Shown: positions 15,920 through 23,623 of the stretch, in pieces
Layout: each line of letters begins with the position of its first letter
Numbering within the stretch: the stretch's first letter is position 1
From: SFWF01 sp045587065
GTDB taxonomy: Bacteria; Bacillota; Clostridia; Oscillospirales; Acutalibacteraceae
Direction of reading: 5' to 3'
DNA: 25,377 nt
NCBI GenBank assembly: GCA_045587065.1
Contig: JAZNBQ010000091.1
Coordinates: 1-25,377, forward strand
Notes under the pieces: model-generated
What the model was told of the DNA's origin: nothing
Databases searched by the model: none
What the model saw: the letters and a program-made list of their open reading frames with translations, nothing else
Made by a program: the position numbers and the translations under genes

Positions 15920-16144
15920 TTACTCCTCTACTTTTATTAGTTCTGCTTCGCTTTTACGCATTGAAAGAGCGTAATCTCTCACGCGAAACTCAATAGGGTC
16001 ACCAAAAGGAGCGACCCTTTTCTTTATAATTTTAGCACCCGGAGTGATGCCCATATCGATAATGCGACGTCTTAAAGCTCCTGTGCAAGCAAGTGATTTA
16101 ACATAATAAATCTTATTGGTGTCCATTGTTGCTGCGTTAAGCAT
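15920..16144 (-). CDS. feoA: Ferrous iron transport protein A
   Basis: FeoA is a small cytosolic SH3-like protein needed for full FeoB activity. The 74 residues include the family's RRRIIDMGITPGAKI turn and the DPIEFRVRDYALSMRKSEAELI strand pair (given here as DPIEFRVRDYALSMRK followed by SEAELI), which are typical. The start ATG follows a GGGAGA site. It is the first gene of the feoA-feoB-Cys-rich operon and has its own promoter just after the enolase stop codon. Confidence 0.94.
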   Translation of the reverse strand: MLNAATMDTNKIYYVKSLACTGALRRRIIDMGITPGAKIIKKRVAPFGDPIEFRVRDYALSMRKSEAELIKVEE

Positions 16145-16173
16145 AATTTTCTCCCTATTTAATAATATACTAT

Positions 16174-16203
16174 ATTCTAAACTATAAGACAGAAAAAAGT
16201 CAA
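16174..16203 (-). promoter_or_regulatory. feo operon promoter with possible metal-repressor site
   Basis: On the minus strand, TTGACT (16198-16203) and TAGAAT (16174-16179) are spaced by 18 bases. The -35 directly abuts the enolase stop codon. An imperfect 16-base palindrome (TATAGTTTAGAATATA, 12 of 16 positions symmetric) overlaps the -10 and could bind a Fur/DtxR-type regulator. It does not match a canonical Fur box well, and A+T-rich DNA makes such symmetry common. Confidence 0.5.
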
Positions 16204-17445
16204 CTATTTATTCATCTCTTCTTCAATAATTAAAAGTCGATTATATTTTGCTACGCGCTCGCTTCTGCAGGGTGCTCCGGTCTTTATTTGACCTGCATTC
16301 ACACCAACTGCAAGGTCGGAAATAAAGGTATCTTCGGTTTCTCCTGAACGATGGGAAATTACACAAGAATAACCGGCCTTTTGACCCCTTCTGATAACAC
16401 TTAAGGTTTCGCTTAAAGTTCCTATTTGATTGGGCTTTATGAGTATTGAGTTTGCCGCTGACATTTTAATTCCTTTTTGCAGACGTTTTTCATTTGTAAC
16501 AAAAAGGTCGTCCCCTACTATCTGAATTTTGTTTCCAAGTAGGTTAGTCATATTTTTAAATCCCTCAAAATCATCCTCTGAAAGTGGGTCTTCTATAGAA
16601 ATTATAGGGTATTTTTTCACGAGTTTTTGCCACATTCCTATCAAACTGTCACTATCAAATTCTTTTTTTCTTTTGGGCATTTGATAATTTCCGTTTTTAT
16701 TTCGCCACTCGCTTGTTGCGGCATCTAAACAAATTTTAACTTCATCGGTAGTATAACCTGCAAGAGTTATTGCCTCGATAATATATTCTATTGCTTCTTC
16801 ATCATTTTCAAGGTCAGGAGCAAAGCCGCCTTCATCTCCTACCGCTGTTGATAATCCCTTGCTTTCCAAAATTCCCTTTAACTTGTGGTATATTTCAGTA
16901 CAAACTCTCATTGAATCACGAAAGCATTCGGTTTTTACAGGGGTAATCATAAACTCCTGAATATCAATGTTATTGGATGCGTGTGCGCCTCCGTTCAAAA
17001 TATTCATCATAGGACGTGGAAGCTGTCTTGCATTTACGCCACCCAGATATCTGTAGAGAGGTGTTTTACAACATTTTGCCGCCGTGCGCGCCACCGCAAG
17101 AGAAACACCTAAAATTGCATTAGCTCCAAGGCGAGATTTATTGGTGCTTCTATCAAGTTCAAGCATTATTCTGTCAATTTTTTCTTGATTAGAGACACAC
17201 AGGTTTTTAAGGGCGGGTGCAATAATATCATTTACGTTTCTTGCCGCTTTTCTTACACCCTTTCCCCCAAAAACCTGATTATCTTTATCTCTTAGTTCAA
17301 TAGCTTCGTGAGCTCCTGTAGAGGCTCCTGAAGGAACGCAGGCATGTCCGACTACTCCGCTATTGGTAGTGATTTTAACCTGAATTGTAGGGTTTCCTCT
17401 TGAATCAAAAATTTCGTATGCTTTTATAGTCTCTATTCTTTCCAT
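16204..17445 (-). CDS. eno: Enolase (phosphopyruvate hydratase), divergent form
   Basis: Enolase interconverts 2-phosphoglycerate and phosphoenolpyruvate in glycolysis. All key residues are visible: His155 (GGAHASN), Glu205 (VGDEGG), metal ligands Asp241, Glu285 and Asp312, the catalytic Lys337 (LIKPNQIGTL), His365 (SHRSGETEDT) and Lys388 (QIKTG). At 413 residues it is about 15 shorter than common bacterial enolases. It departs from the usual Firmicutes sequence at several conserved spots: SIEDPLSEDDFEGF where SIEDGLAEDDWEGW is usual, IKPNQ for IKVNQ, ETEDTF for ETEDTT, and DAATSEW for the usual DxAASEF. The fold and activity should be kept. It may be the only enolase or a second copy; the window cannot tell. 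An AAAGGAG site precedes the ATG. feoA follows without a terminator. Confidence 0.93.
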   Translation of the reverse strand: MERIETIKAYEIFDSRGNPTIQVKITTNSGVVGHACVPSGASTGAHEAIELRDKDNQVFGGKGVRKAARNVNDIIAPALKNLCVSNQEKIDRIMLELDRSTNKSRLGANAILGVSLAVARTAAKCCKTPLYRYLGGVNARQLPRPMMNILNGGAHASNNIDIQEFMITPVKTECFRDSMRVCTEIYHKLKGILESKGLSTAVGDEGGFAPDLENDEEAIEYIIEAITLAGYTTDEVKICLDAATSEWRNKNGNYQMPKRKKEFDSDSLIGMWQKLVKKYPIISIEDPLSEDDFEGFKNMTNLLGNKIQIVGDDLFVTNEKRLQKGIKMSAANSILIKPNQIGTLSETLSVIRRGQKAGYSCVISHRSGETEDTFISDLAVGVNAGQIKTGAPCRSERVAKYNRLLIIEEEMNK

Positions 17446-17487
17446 TTTAAAAACTCCTTTTTACATATTATTTAAAACTTTTCGCAA

Positions 17488-17515
17488 ATTATAATTAGTA
17501 TTTTGTTGACAAGAA
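17488..17515 (-). promoter_or_regulatory. Candidate enolase promoter
   Basis: On the minus strand, TTCTTG (17510-17515) and TATAAT (17488-17493) are 16 bases apart. The -10 is perfect and the -35 poor. The -35 overlaps the -35 of the divergent small-protein promoter by two bases. Confidence 0.5.
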
Positions 17516-17534
17516 TTTGCTTTAATAGTATAAT
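17506..17534 (+). promoter_or_regulatory. Perfect consensus promoter of the 54-residue membrane protein
   Basis: TTGACA (17506-17511), exactly 17 bases, then TATAAT (17529-17534): a full match to the vegetative sigma factor consensus and the best promoter in the window. The predicted leader is about 43 bases with a GGGTGG site before the ATG. Confidence 0.8.
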
Positions 17535-17583
17535 TATCCTAGAGTTACATATACTGATAATTGTAAAAGGGTGGTATATTCTT

Positions 17584-17748
17584 ATGAAACTTAAACATGT
17601 ATTTTGGATTTTATCCGGTATCGTTGCCGTTGTTGCTATGGCTGCAGGAATTGCTGTTCTGGTTGACCGTTTTATTACACATAAGGAATGCCCTGACGGA
17701 TATATTGAGTGTTACACCGGAGACGACGAAGAAGAAATAGAGGAATAA
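17584..17748 (+). CDS. Small single-pass membrane protein, function unknown
   Basis: This 54-residue protein has a basic N-terminus (MKLKHVF), one hydrophobic helix (about residues 8-30) and a short tail with two cysteines (KECPDGYIECYTGDDEEE) that ends in an acidic run. I choose ATG at 17584 because GGGTGG lies upstream. The frame opens earlier, at 17503, but that start precedes the promoter. It is transcribed alone, between a perfect consensus promoter and a strong terminator. I do not know the family. The layout resembles other very small clostridial membrane proteins with a C-x-D/E-G-Y-I-E-C tail, but no function can be given. Topology is probably tail-in by the positive N-terminal charge rule or tail-out if the basic end stays inside; the sequence does not decide. 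Confidence 0.75.
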   Translation: MKLKHVFWILSGIVAVVAMAAGIAVLVDRFITHKECPDGYIECYTGDDEEEIEE

Positions 17749-17781
17749 AAAAAAAGCACCTGAATTCAGGTGCTTTTTTTA
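17747..17781 (+). terminator. Terminator after the small membrane protein
   Basis: GCACCTGAA (17756-17764) and TTCAGGTGC (17765-17773) form a perfect palindrome extended by an A-run on the left and a T-run on the right. It overlaps the last bases of the stop codon. Confidence 0.88.
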
Positions 17782-17984
17782 CGCCACAAAAAACACCGCT
17801 TTTTTATGCAAAAAGGTTAATTTAATAGTTGCTATATCATATTTCATTTATTTCTTTGTGCATTATTAACGAAAATGTGCGTTTTTCAAGCATATAACAA
17901 CACTTGCATTTTTTGTATGAATATAGTATTATATAAATTGAAATAATATTTGATAATATCTTCTCTTAAAAGGAGTTTTAATCT
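17782..17984 (+). other. Intergenic region before the glycogen phosphorylase gene
   Basis: This is the longest gap in the window, about 200 bases. It is A+T-rich and holds the glgP promoter and an AAAAGGAG ribosome binding site near 17968-17975. I see no small coding frame with a good start and no recognisable riboswitch. A sequence around 17865-17880 (TTATTAACGAAAATGT) resembles a catabolite-response element but mismatches it at key positions. Confidence 0.5.
17904..17932 (+). promoter_or_regulatory. glgP-GH13 operon promoter
   Basis: TTGCAT (17904-17909), 17 bases and TATTAT (17927-17932) form a plausible promoter about 50 bases upstream of the start codon. Confidence 0.55.
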
Positions 17985-20399
17985 ATGCCTAAATACTCAC
18001 CTGATTATTTATCAAAACAAATTGAAAAAAAACTTTCACACAATTTCGGTGTAAATGCAAAAGATGCTTCAGACCAACTATTTTATAAGGCATCTGTTCT
18101 TGTTTTGCTTGATATAATGAGAGAAAAGCGCGCAGAGTTTAAAGAGAAAGTAAATAAAACCGAGGCTAAAACCATCTATTATCTCAGCATGGAGTTTTTA
18201 ATGGGCCGCTCTCTTAAAAGCAGTCTTTACAATTTAGGCCTTACTGAAAATTTAGAGAAAGCTCTTTTAAAATATGACGTAAAGCTGGAAAAGCTTTTTG
18301 ATTATGAACCTGACGCAGGTCTTGGAAACGGCGGCCTTGGTCGACTTGCCGCTTGTTTTCTGGACAGTCTTAGTTCCGGTAACTACTCTGCTATGGGTTA
18401 TTGTCTAAAATACGATTTTGGTATTTTCAGACAAAAACTTGTGGAAGGTTGGCAGACTGAGCTCCCAGATAACTGGCTGCCAGGTGGTTCTGTTTGGCTT
18501 GAAGAACGCCCTGCCTCTGAATGTGAGGTTAATTTTGACGGCTATATTGACGAATGGTGGGACGGAGATTTTCACCACGTTGTTCACAAAAACTATACTA
18601 CCGTTCGTGCCGTTCCATATGATTTGATGGTTGCCGGCAACGATGGAAAAGCCGTTAACGTTTTAAGACTTTGGAGTGCAAAAGCTCCTGAAATCAATAT
18701 GAGCGCCTTTAATCGAGGCGACTACGTTGCCGCCATGGAAAATCAGGCAATGAGCGAGGCTATAAGTAAAATTCTTTACCCTGAAGATAATCACATAGAG
18801 GGTAAATCTCTGAGACTTCGTCAACAGTATTTTCTTGTTTCTGCCTCTATTCAAGATATTTTGCACAGACATTTAAGACACTATAACACCCTTGAAAACT
18901 TAGGTGACAAGGTTGCTATTCATATTAACGACACCCACCCTGCCCTATCTGTACCTGAACTTATGAGATTTTTGCTTGATGAGTGTGGATACGATTGGGA
19001 TAAGGCCTGGAGCATTGTAAACAAAACTATTGCATACACTAATCACACCGTTATGTCTGAAGCTTTGGAATGTTGGAATGAAGACCTGTTTAAAGCAAGA
19101 CTTCCAAGAATCTACCAGATTGTAAAAGAAATTGATAACCGTTTCAGATATGAAATGTACGAAAAGACTAAGGACGCAGACATTGTTGAGAAAACTGCCG
19201 TTATTTCAGGCGGTTTTGTAAGAATGGCAAATCTTAGTGTTGTTGCAAGCCACAAAGTAAACGGCGTTTCAAAACTTCACAGTGAAATTCTTAAAAACGA
19301 CCTGTTTAACAATTACTATAAAATTTCTCCTGACAAATTTACTAATGTTACTAATGGTATTGCTCATAGAAGATGGCTTTGTCAAGCTAACCCTTTGCTT
19401 TCAGGGTATATTAAAGAGTTAATTGGCGACGGTTTTATAAACGACGCATCAAAACTGGCTTTACTGAATGATTTCCGTGATGATAAAGCGGTACTTTCTA
19501 AGTTGGAAGAGATTAAGTTCAAGAACAAAGAACGTTTTGCTAAGTTTGTAAACAAAGAAATGGGAATTTCTCTAAATCCTGAATCTGTTTTTGATATTCA
19601 GGCTAAGCGCTTACACGAATATAAGCGTCAACACCTTAACGCTTTGCATATTATTAAAGATTATCTTTATATCAAAAATAATCCAAACGCTCCTTTTACA
19701 CCTAAGACCTATATTTTCGGTGCTAAAGCAGCTCCTGGTTATTTACTTGCTAAGCAGATAATTCAGATGATTTATTTGCTTTCTAAGGTTATTGACAACG
19801 AACCTGCATGTAAAGATAAGCTTAAAGTTTTATTCCTTGAGGATTACAGGGTTACTATGGCAGAATATATGATTCCTGCCGCAGACATCAGTGAACAGAT
19901 TTCACTGGCTTCTACTGAGGCAAGCGGAACAAGTAATATGAAATTTATGATGAACGGCGCTATTACTCTAGGAACACTGGACGGCGCTAACGTTGAAATG
20001 CGTGAGGCAGTTGGCGATGACAACATCATCATTTTCGGTATGCGTACGCCTGAGGTTATGACTTTAAGAAAAAGGGGTTATAATCCCAAGATTTATCTTG
20101 AGAATAATCCTGAACTTAAAGAAATTCTTCAGTTTGTTAAAGAAAACCTTGGCGGAGAATCTTGCGAAAGTGTTTATAACACTATTAAAAACGTGGATTA
20201 TTATATGGCACTTGCAGATTACTCAGATTACTGTCAGGCACACAATAAGATGAACGCTCTTTACAACGACCGAGACCTATGGAATAAAATGTCTATTAGC
20301 AATATTGCAAATTCCGGTATTTTTGCCGCTGACCGTTCAATAAACGAATATGCCGAAAATATTTGGCATATTAAGCCTGTGGACCTTGGAGGAAAATAA
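17985..20399 (+). CDS. glgP: Glycogen/starch/alpha-glucan phosphorylase
   Basis: It removes glucose from the non-reducing ends of alpha-1,4-glucans with phosphate, releasing glucose 1-phosphate, and works in the cytoplasm on glycogen or maltodextrins. The 804 residues are a full-length GT35 enzyme. Visible are YLSMEFLMGRSL near the N-terminus, the GNGGLGRLAACFLDS block, the IHINDTHPAL segment, KRLHEYKRQHLN, and the pyridoxal phosphate site EASGTSNMKFMMNGA with its Schiff-base lysine at residue 653. AAAAGGAG precedes the ATG. The GH13 gene begins on the base after its stop, so the two form an operon for glucan breakdown. Whether glycogen or imported maltodextrin is the natural substrate cannot be settled from sequence. 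Confidence 0.96.
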   Translation: MPKYSPDYLSKQIEKKLSHNFGVNAKDASDQLFYKASVLVLLDIMREKRAEFKEKVNKTEAKTIYYLSMEFLMGRSLKSSLYNLGLTENLEKALLKYDVKLEKLFDYEPDAGLGNGGLGRLAACFLDSLSSGNYSAMGYCLKYDFGIFRQKLVEGWQTELPDNWLPGGSVWLEERPASECEVNFDGYIDEWWDGDFHHVVHKNYTTVRAVPYDLMVAGNDGKAVNVLRLWSAKAPEINMSAFNRGDYVAAMENQAMSEAISKILYPEDNHIEGKSLRLRQQYFLVSASIQDILHRHLRHYNTLENLGDKVAIHINDTHPALSVPELMRFLLDECGYDWDKAWSIVNKTIAYTNHTVMSEALECWNEDLFKARLPRIYQIVKEIDNRFRYEMYEKTKDADIVEKTAVISGGFVRMANLSVVASHKVNGVSKLHSEILKNDLFNNYYKISPDKFTNVTNGIAHRRWLCQANPLLSGYIKELIGDGFINDASKLALLNDFRDDKAVLSKLEEIKFKNKERFAKFVNKEMGISLNPESVFDIQAKRLHEYKRQHLNALHIIKDYLYIKNNPNAPFTPKTYIFGAKAAPGYLLAKQIIQMIYLLSKVIDNEPACKDKLKVLFLEDYRVTMAEYMIPAADISEQISLASTEASGTSNMKFMMNGAITLGTLDGANVEMREAVGDDNIIIFGMRTPEVMTLRKRGYNPKIYLENNPELKEILQFVKENLGGESCESVYNTIKNVDYYMALADYSDYCQAHNKMNALYNDRDLWNKMSISNIANSGIFAADRSINEYAENIWHIKPVDLGGK

Positions 20400-22259
20400 G
20401 TGTTCTATCCCTTCGATTCCAGAAAAATCTTATACAAGTCAAAATTCGGAGCCGTAGCATCAGGAGAAGTTCTGGTGCTACGGTTGTTGTTGCATTTTGA
20501 CGCAAAAGCATACAACGCTTATCTCAGGTTTCGCAACGACAACGATGATAACATCAATGAAATTGAAATGTTCCCTGTGGGGGAAATAGAAGATTACAGA
20601 ATATACGAATGTAAAGTTTCCTTTGATGAGGGTTTATATTTTTACAGTTTCAGATATTTAAGTGACTTTGGAGAGTTTTTTGTCACTGCTTTTGACAATA
20701 ACGTAGGTCACGTTTCCCCTGACGGCAGATGGTGGCAGCTTACCTGTTATGATAAGGATTACTCTACACCCTCTTGGCTTTCAGGCGGACTAATTTATCA
20801 GATTTTTCCCGACAGATTTAAAAAATCTGCATCCCCAAAAGAAAACGTGCCTTCCGACAGATTTTTAAATGAAGACTGGTATAAAATTCCTGAACACAGG
20901 CAAAACAACGGTCCCTGTTCACTTGGTAATGACTATTACGGCGGAGACCTTAAAGGAATTACAGAAAGTCTTGCTTATCTTCATTCTTTAGGAGTAACCT
21001 GTATTTATCTGAACCCTATTTTTGAGGCTCATTCTAACCACAGATATAATACTGCCAATTACTTGAAAATTGACCCTTTGCTTGGCAATGAAAAGGATTT
21101 AGAGGAATTGTGCAGCAAAGCGGAAGAATATGGCATTGCGGTTGTTTTAGACGGTGTTTTCTCTCACACCGGAGATGACAGTATTTATTTTAATAAATAT
21201 AAACGTTATGGAGACAGTGGTGCATATAACGACCAAAACTCCAAATATTTTTCTTGGTACAAGTTTACCGATTATCCAAATGAGTATCATTCTTGGTGGG
21301 GGGTTCCCTCTCTTCCTGAAATAATTGAAGAAAATAAAAGTTTTGACGAGTTTATTACAGGCAAAGACGGTGTTTTAAGATACTGGATGAAAAAAGGCGT
21401 TAAGGGTTGGCGTCTGGACGTTGCAGATGAACTACCCGACTGTTTCCTTGATAATATCAGAACAGCCATAAAAGAGGAAAATCCTGATGGTTATTTACTG
21501 GGCGAGGTTTGGGAAGATGCCTCTAATAAGCTAAGTTATGGCTACAGACGACGTTATTTAAGAGGCAAGCAACTTGACTCGGTTATGAATTATCCCTTCT
21601 CAGAGGCCATTATAAGCTATATTTGCGGCGGTAACGGCTTTGATTTTATTGAAAGCATAGTAAATATACTTGAAAATTACCCAAAACCTGCCATAAATCT
21701 TCTAATGAATCATTTAGGAACTCACGATACTGCAAGAATTCTTACCCGTTTAGGAAAAGATGATAGGTGCGAGGGCAATAGAGACTGGCAGTCTACACAA
21801 AAGCTTTCAGAAGAGGAATATAAAAAAGGTGTCAAACGATTAAAACTTGCATCTGTAATTCAGTATACCCTACCAGGTGTCCCCTCCCTTTTTTACGGAG
21901 ATGAAGTAGGTGTTGAAGGTTATGGAGACCCCTTCTGCAGAAAAGCATACCCTTGGGGTAACGAAAACAAGGAACTTTTAGAGTTTTATAAGTGGCTTGG
22001 AAATTTCAGAAAAGAAAACTCAGTATTTGATGGTGGAGAATTTTCGGTTATTCTCGGCGGCTTAGGCTTGGTTTCTTATGTTAGAGAAAACCAGGACTAT
22101 AAAGTTTTAATTGCCGTTAACCGTTGGTGTGAGGATGATTATTTAGAGATTCCTTCTGAATTTATAGATAGTGAGGTTATTTACGGAAACAGACCGCAAG
22201 AAAATAAACTGAAAATTGGAAAGCAAGACTTTGCTATATTAAAAATCAAAAAGCGATAG
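20400..22259 (+). CDS. GH13 alpha-amylase family hydrolase (neopullulanase/cyclomaltodextrinase type)
   Basis: This 619-residue glycoside hydrolase has an N-terminal beta-sandwich (about 1-125) of the kind seen in neopullulanases, then the catalytic barrel beginning at LIYQIFPDRF (131-140). The four GH13 regions are clear: DGVFSHTG (251-258), GWRLDVADE with nucleophile Asp340, GEVWED with acid/base Glu369, and NHLGTHD with Asp443. A small C-terminal beta domain follows. There is no signal peptide, so it acts inside the cell, likely on branch points, cyclodextrins or maltodextrins that phosphorylase leaves. The start is GTG at 20400, directly adjacent to the glgP stop, with GGAGGA eight bases upstream. 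Exact specificity (neopullulanase, cyclomaltodextrinase or maltogenic amylase) is unresolved. Confidence 0.92.
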   Translation: MFYPFDSRKILYKSKFGAVASGEVLVLRLLLHFDAKAYNAYLRFRNDNDDNINEIEMFPVGEIEDYRIYECKVSFDEGLYFYSFRYLSDFGEFFVTAFDNNVGHVSPDGRWWQLTCYDKDYSTPSWLSGGLIYQIFPDRFKKSASPKENVPSDRFLNEDWYKIPEHRQNNGPCSLGNDYYGGDLKGITESLAYLHSLGVTCIYLNPIFEAHSNHRYNTANYLKIDPLLGNEKDLEELCSKAEEYGIAVVLDGVFSHTGDDSIYFNKYKRYGDSGAYNDQNSKYFSWYKFTDYPNEYHSWWGVPSLPEIIEENKSFDEFITGKDGVLRYWMKKGVKGWRLDVADELPDCFLDNIRTAIKEENPDGYLLGEVWEDASNKLSYGYRRRYLRGKQLDSVMNYPFSEAIISYICGGNGFDFIESIVNILENYPKPAINLLMNHLGTHDTARILTRLGKDDRCEGNRDWQSTQKLSEEEYKKGVKRLKLASVIQYTLPGVPSLFYGDEVGVEGYGDPFCRKAYPWGNENKELLEFYKWLGNFRKENSVFDGGEFSVILGGLGLVSYVRENQDYKVLIAVNRWCEDDYLEIPSEFIDSEVIYGNRPQENKLKIGKQDFAILKIKKR

Positions 22260-22297
22260 TCTATGTGCACATTGCATTTCGCAGATTGTAAAAAAAT

Positions 22298-22335
22298 AAA
22301 AGGAACACAAATGTTTTGTTTGTGTTCCTTTTATT
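22298..22335 (+). terminator. Terminator of the glgP-GH13 operon
   Basis: A 14-bp stem, AAAAGGAACACAAA (22298-22311) with TTTGTGTTCCTTTT (22319-22332), and a seven-base loop. The T-run is short and partly within the stem. Confidence 0.8.
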
Positions 22336-22400
22336 ATGTCCTGACAGCGAGATATAGTCTGTTATGCTTAATAAAATAATATTTTTAGATGGTTTAAAAT

Positions 22401-23456
22401 TCACCCCAAAACTTTTAACCGATTTTTTATTATTTCTATTCTTTCATCTTGTTGCAAACAAGTAAATCGAGGGTCTTTATTCAAAGAACAAAGGAGACCG
22501 TAAGCCATACTATTTTCATTTCGACTACCGCTTTGCGAAGAATCATACTTTAAACCTCGAACCAAAGGAGACGTATGTTCTATATTTGTGAACTCCTTAT
22601 ACTTTTCCATATGTTCGCACATTTCGTTAAGTTCTTCAAAAGCTTGGTCTATTTTCCCCATTTCTACTGAGCTTATTGCCATATTCCTAAGAAGCATACC
22701 TAATCTGTTTTCCCAAAATCCAAAATCTCCATCAGAAAAAATCATATGATATAATTTATAAATAATTTCTCTTATATCATGTCGTTCCTCTGCAGTATAT
22801 CCCGCTTCGGAGCACTGCATCATTTTATTTGATGTAGCAAACATAGTATCGCAAATGTTCCAAAAATACCAACGGCAGTGCTCAACCAACTCGCTTCCCT
22901 TTAAGACACTACGAAGAAGGTCCTTGTTACACGGTACCATTTCAGCATATTCCACTGCACTTTTATCATCTCCAATTTTTGAATATGTAAAAGACAGAAT
23001 TTGAATCGCTCCATATCGAAATTCCAAAGAATTGCTTTTTAGGAGCTTAGTGGCTATATAAATAATTTCCTCGCTATTTTTTATGCAATCAATAGCAAAC
23101 AGGTCATACATTAAATGATGTAGTATTTCTTCCTCGTTTGGATATTTTTTCAACATTTCACGGCAAAGAGCAAGGCTTTCCTTTCGCTTTCCCTTATTGA
23201 CCAACAACTGAGACTTCTCCCTGAAAAATTTAATATTCTCATTTTTTCTTAAAGAATTACATCCCAAAATATCATCCACCGCTACTTCGTAATAAGATGC
23301 AATATATGGAAGAAATGCTATATCAGGAAATCCGTCTCCACGTTCCCATTTTGATACCGCCTGTACAGATACACCCAAATGATTAGCAAGGTCTTCTTGT
23401 GTGTTTCCACGCTCCTTACGTAATACTTTCAAATTTTCACTAATTTTAAGTTCCAT
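22401..23456 (-). CDS. XRE-family transcriptional regulator with long helical C-terminus
   Basis: The N-terminal 65 residues are a Cro/C1-type helix-turn-helix: LRKERGNTQEDLANHLGVS then VQAVSKWERGDGFPDIAFLP. The remaining 285 residues are helical and leucine/glutamate-rich, with spacing that suggests degenerate tetratricopeptide-like repeats. Such a layout is common for clostridial XRE regulators that sense a ligand or partner. ATG at 23456 has GGAGTAAATT just upstream. The gene has its own promoter, with a palindrome at the predicted transcription start that could be its autoregulatory operator. Neighbours (a membrane protein upstream on the same strand, the GH13 gene convergent) do not reveal the target. 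No phage genes are near, so I do not read it as a prophage repressor. Confidence 0.87.
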   Translation of the reverse strand: MELKISENLKVLRKERGNTQEDLANHLGVSVQAVSKWERGDGFPDIAFLPYIASYYEVAVDDILGCNSLRKNENIKFFREKSQLLVNKGKRKESLALCREMLKKYPNEEEILHHLMYDLFAIDCIKNSEEIIYIATKLLKSNSLEFRYGAIQILSFTYSKIGDDKSAVEYAEMVPCNKDLLRSVLKGSELVEHCRWYFWNICDTMFATSNKMMQCSEAGYTAEERHDIREIIYKLYHMIFSDGDFGFWENRLGMLLRNMAISSVEMGKIDQAFEELNEMCEHMEKYKEFTNIEHTSPLVRGLKYDSSQSGSRNENSMAYGLLCSLNKDPRFTCLQQDERIEIIKNRLKVLG

Positions 23457-23483
23457 AATTTACTCCGACTATAAAAAGTAACA

Positions 23484-23493
23484 AGCACGTGCT
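23484..23493. promoter_or_regulatory. Palindrome at the predicted start site of the XRE gene
   Basis: AGCACGTGCT is a perfect 10-base palindrome, G+C-rich against a strongly A+T-rich background. It lies about 9-18 bases downstream of the -10 box, where repressor binding would block transcription. It is a candidate operator for the XRE protein itself; this is inference from position and symmetry. Confidence 0.45.
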
Positions 23494-23501
23494 CTAATAA
23501 T

Positions 23502-23529
23502 ATTGTATCATATATTTACACTTATTCAA
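23502..23529 (-). promoter_or_regulatory. Promoter of the XRE regulator gene
   Basis: On the minus strand, TTGAAT (23524-23529), a 16-base spacer and TACAAT (23502-23507). The leader would be about 40 bases. Confidence 0.55.
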
Positions 23530-23571
23530 TAACCGCATTGTATAATTCAAGTTGAAAATATCAACATCAAG

Positions 23572-23608
23572 TATAACAAAAGCGCACCTGCTTTACCGCA
23601 AGTACGCT
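23572..23608 (-). terminator. Terminator of the YitT/YczE-like membrane protein gene
   Basis: Minus-strand reading: an 11-bp stem between 23598-23608 and 23581-23591, with two G-U pairs and a six-base loop, followed by a short T-rich stretch. It lies 15 bases after the stop codon. Confidence 0.65.
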
Positions 23609-23623
23609 AAAATACGTCCTATT

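Noticed and set aside
17865..17880. Catabolite-response-like element upstream of glgP
   Set aside because: It mismatches the cre consensus at the flanking TG and CA positions on both sides, so only the central ACG core remains.
22401..23456. Prophage repressor or remnant
   Set aside because: The helix-turn-helix is phage-repressor-like in fold only. No integrase, attachment repeats or phage structural genes occur on either side.
23551..23565. Inverted repeat GTTGA-5-TCAAC between the membrane protein and XRE genes
   Set aside because: Arms of only five bases with an A+T-rich loop, and upstream of the XRE promoter with no clear role; likely chance.
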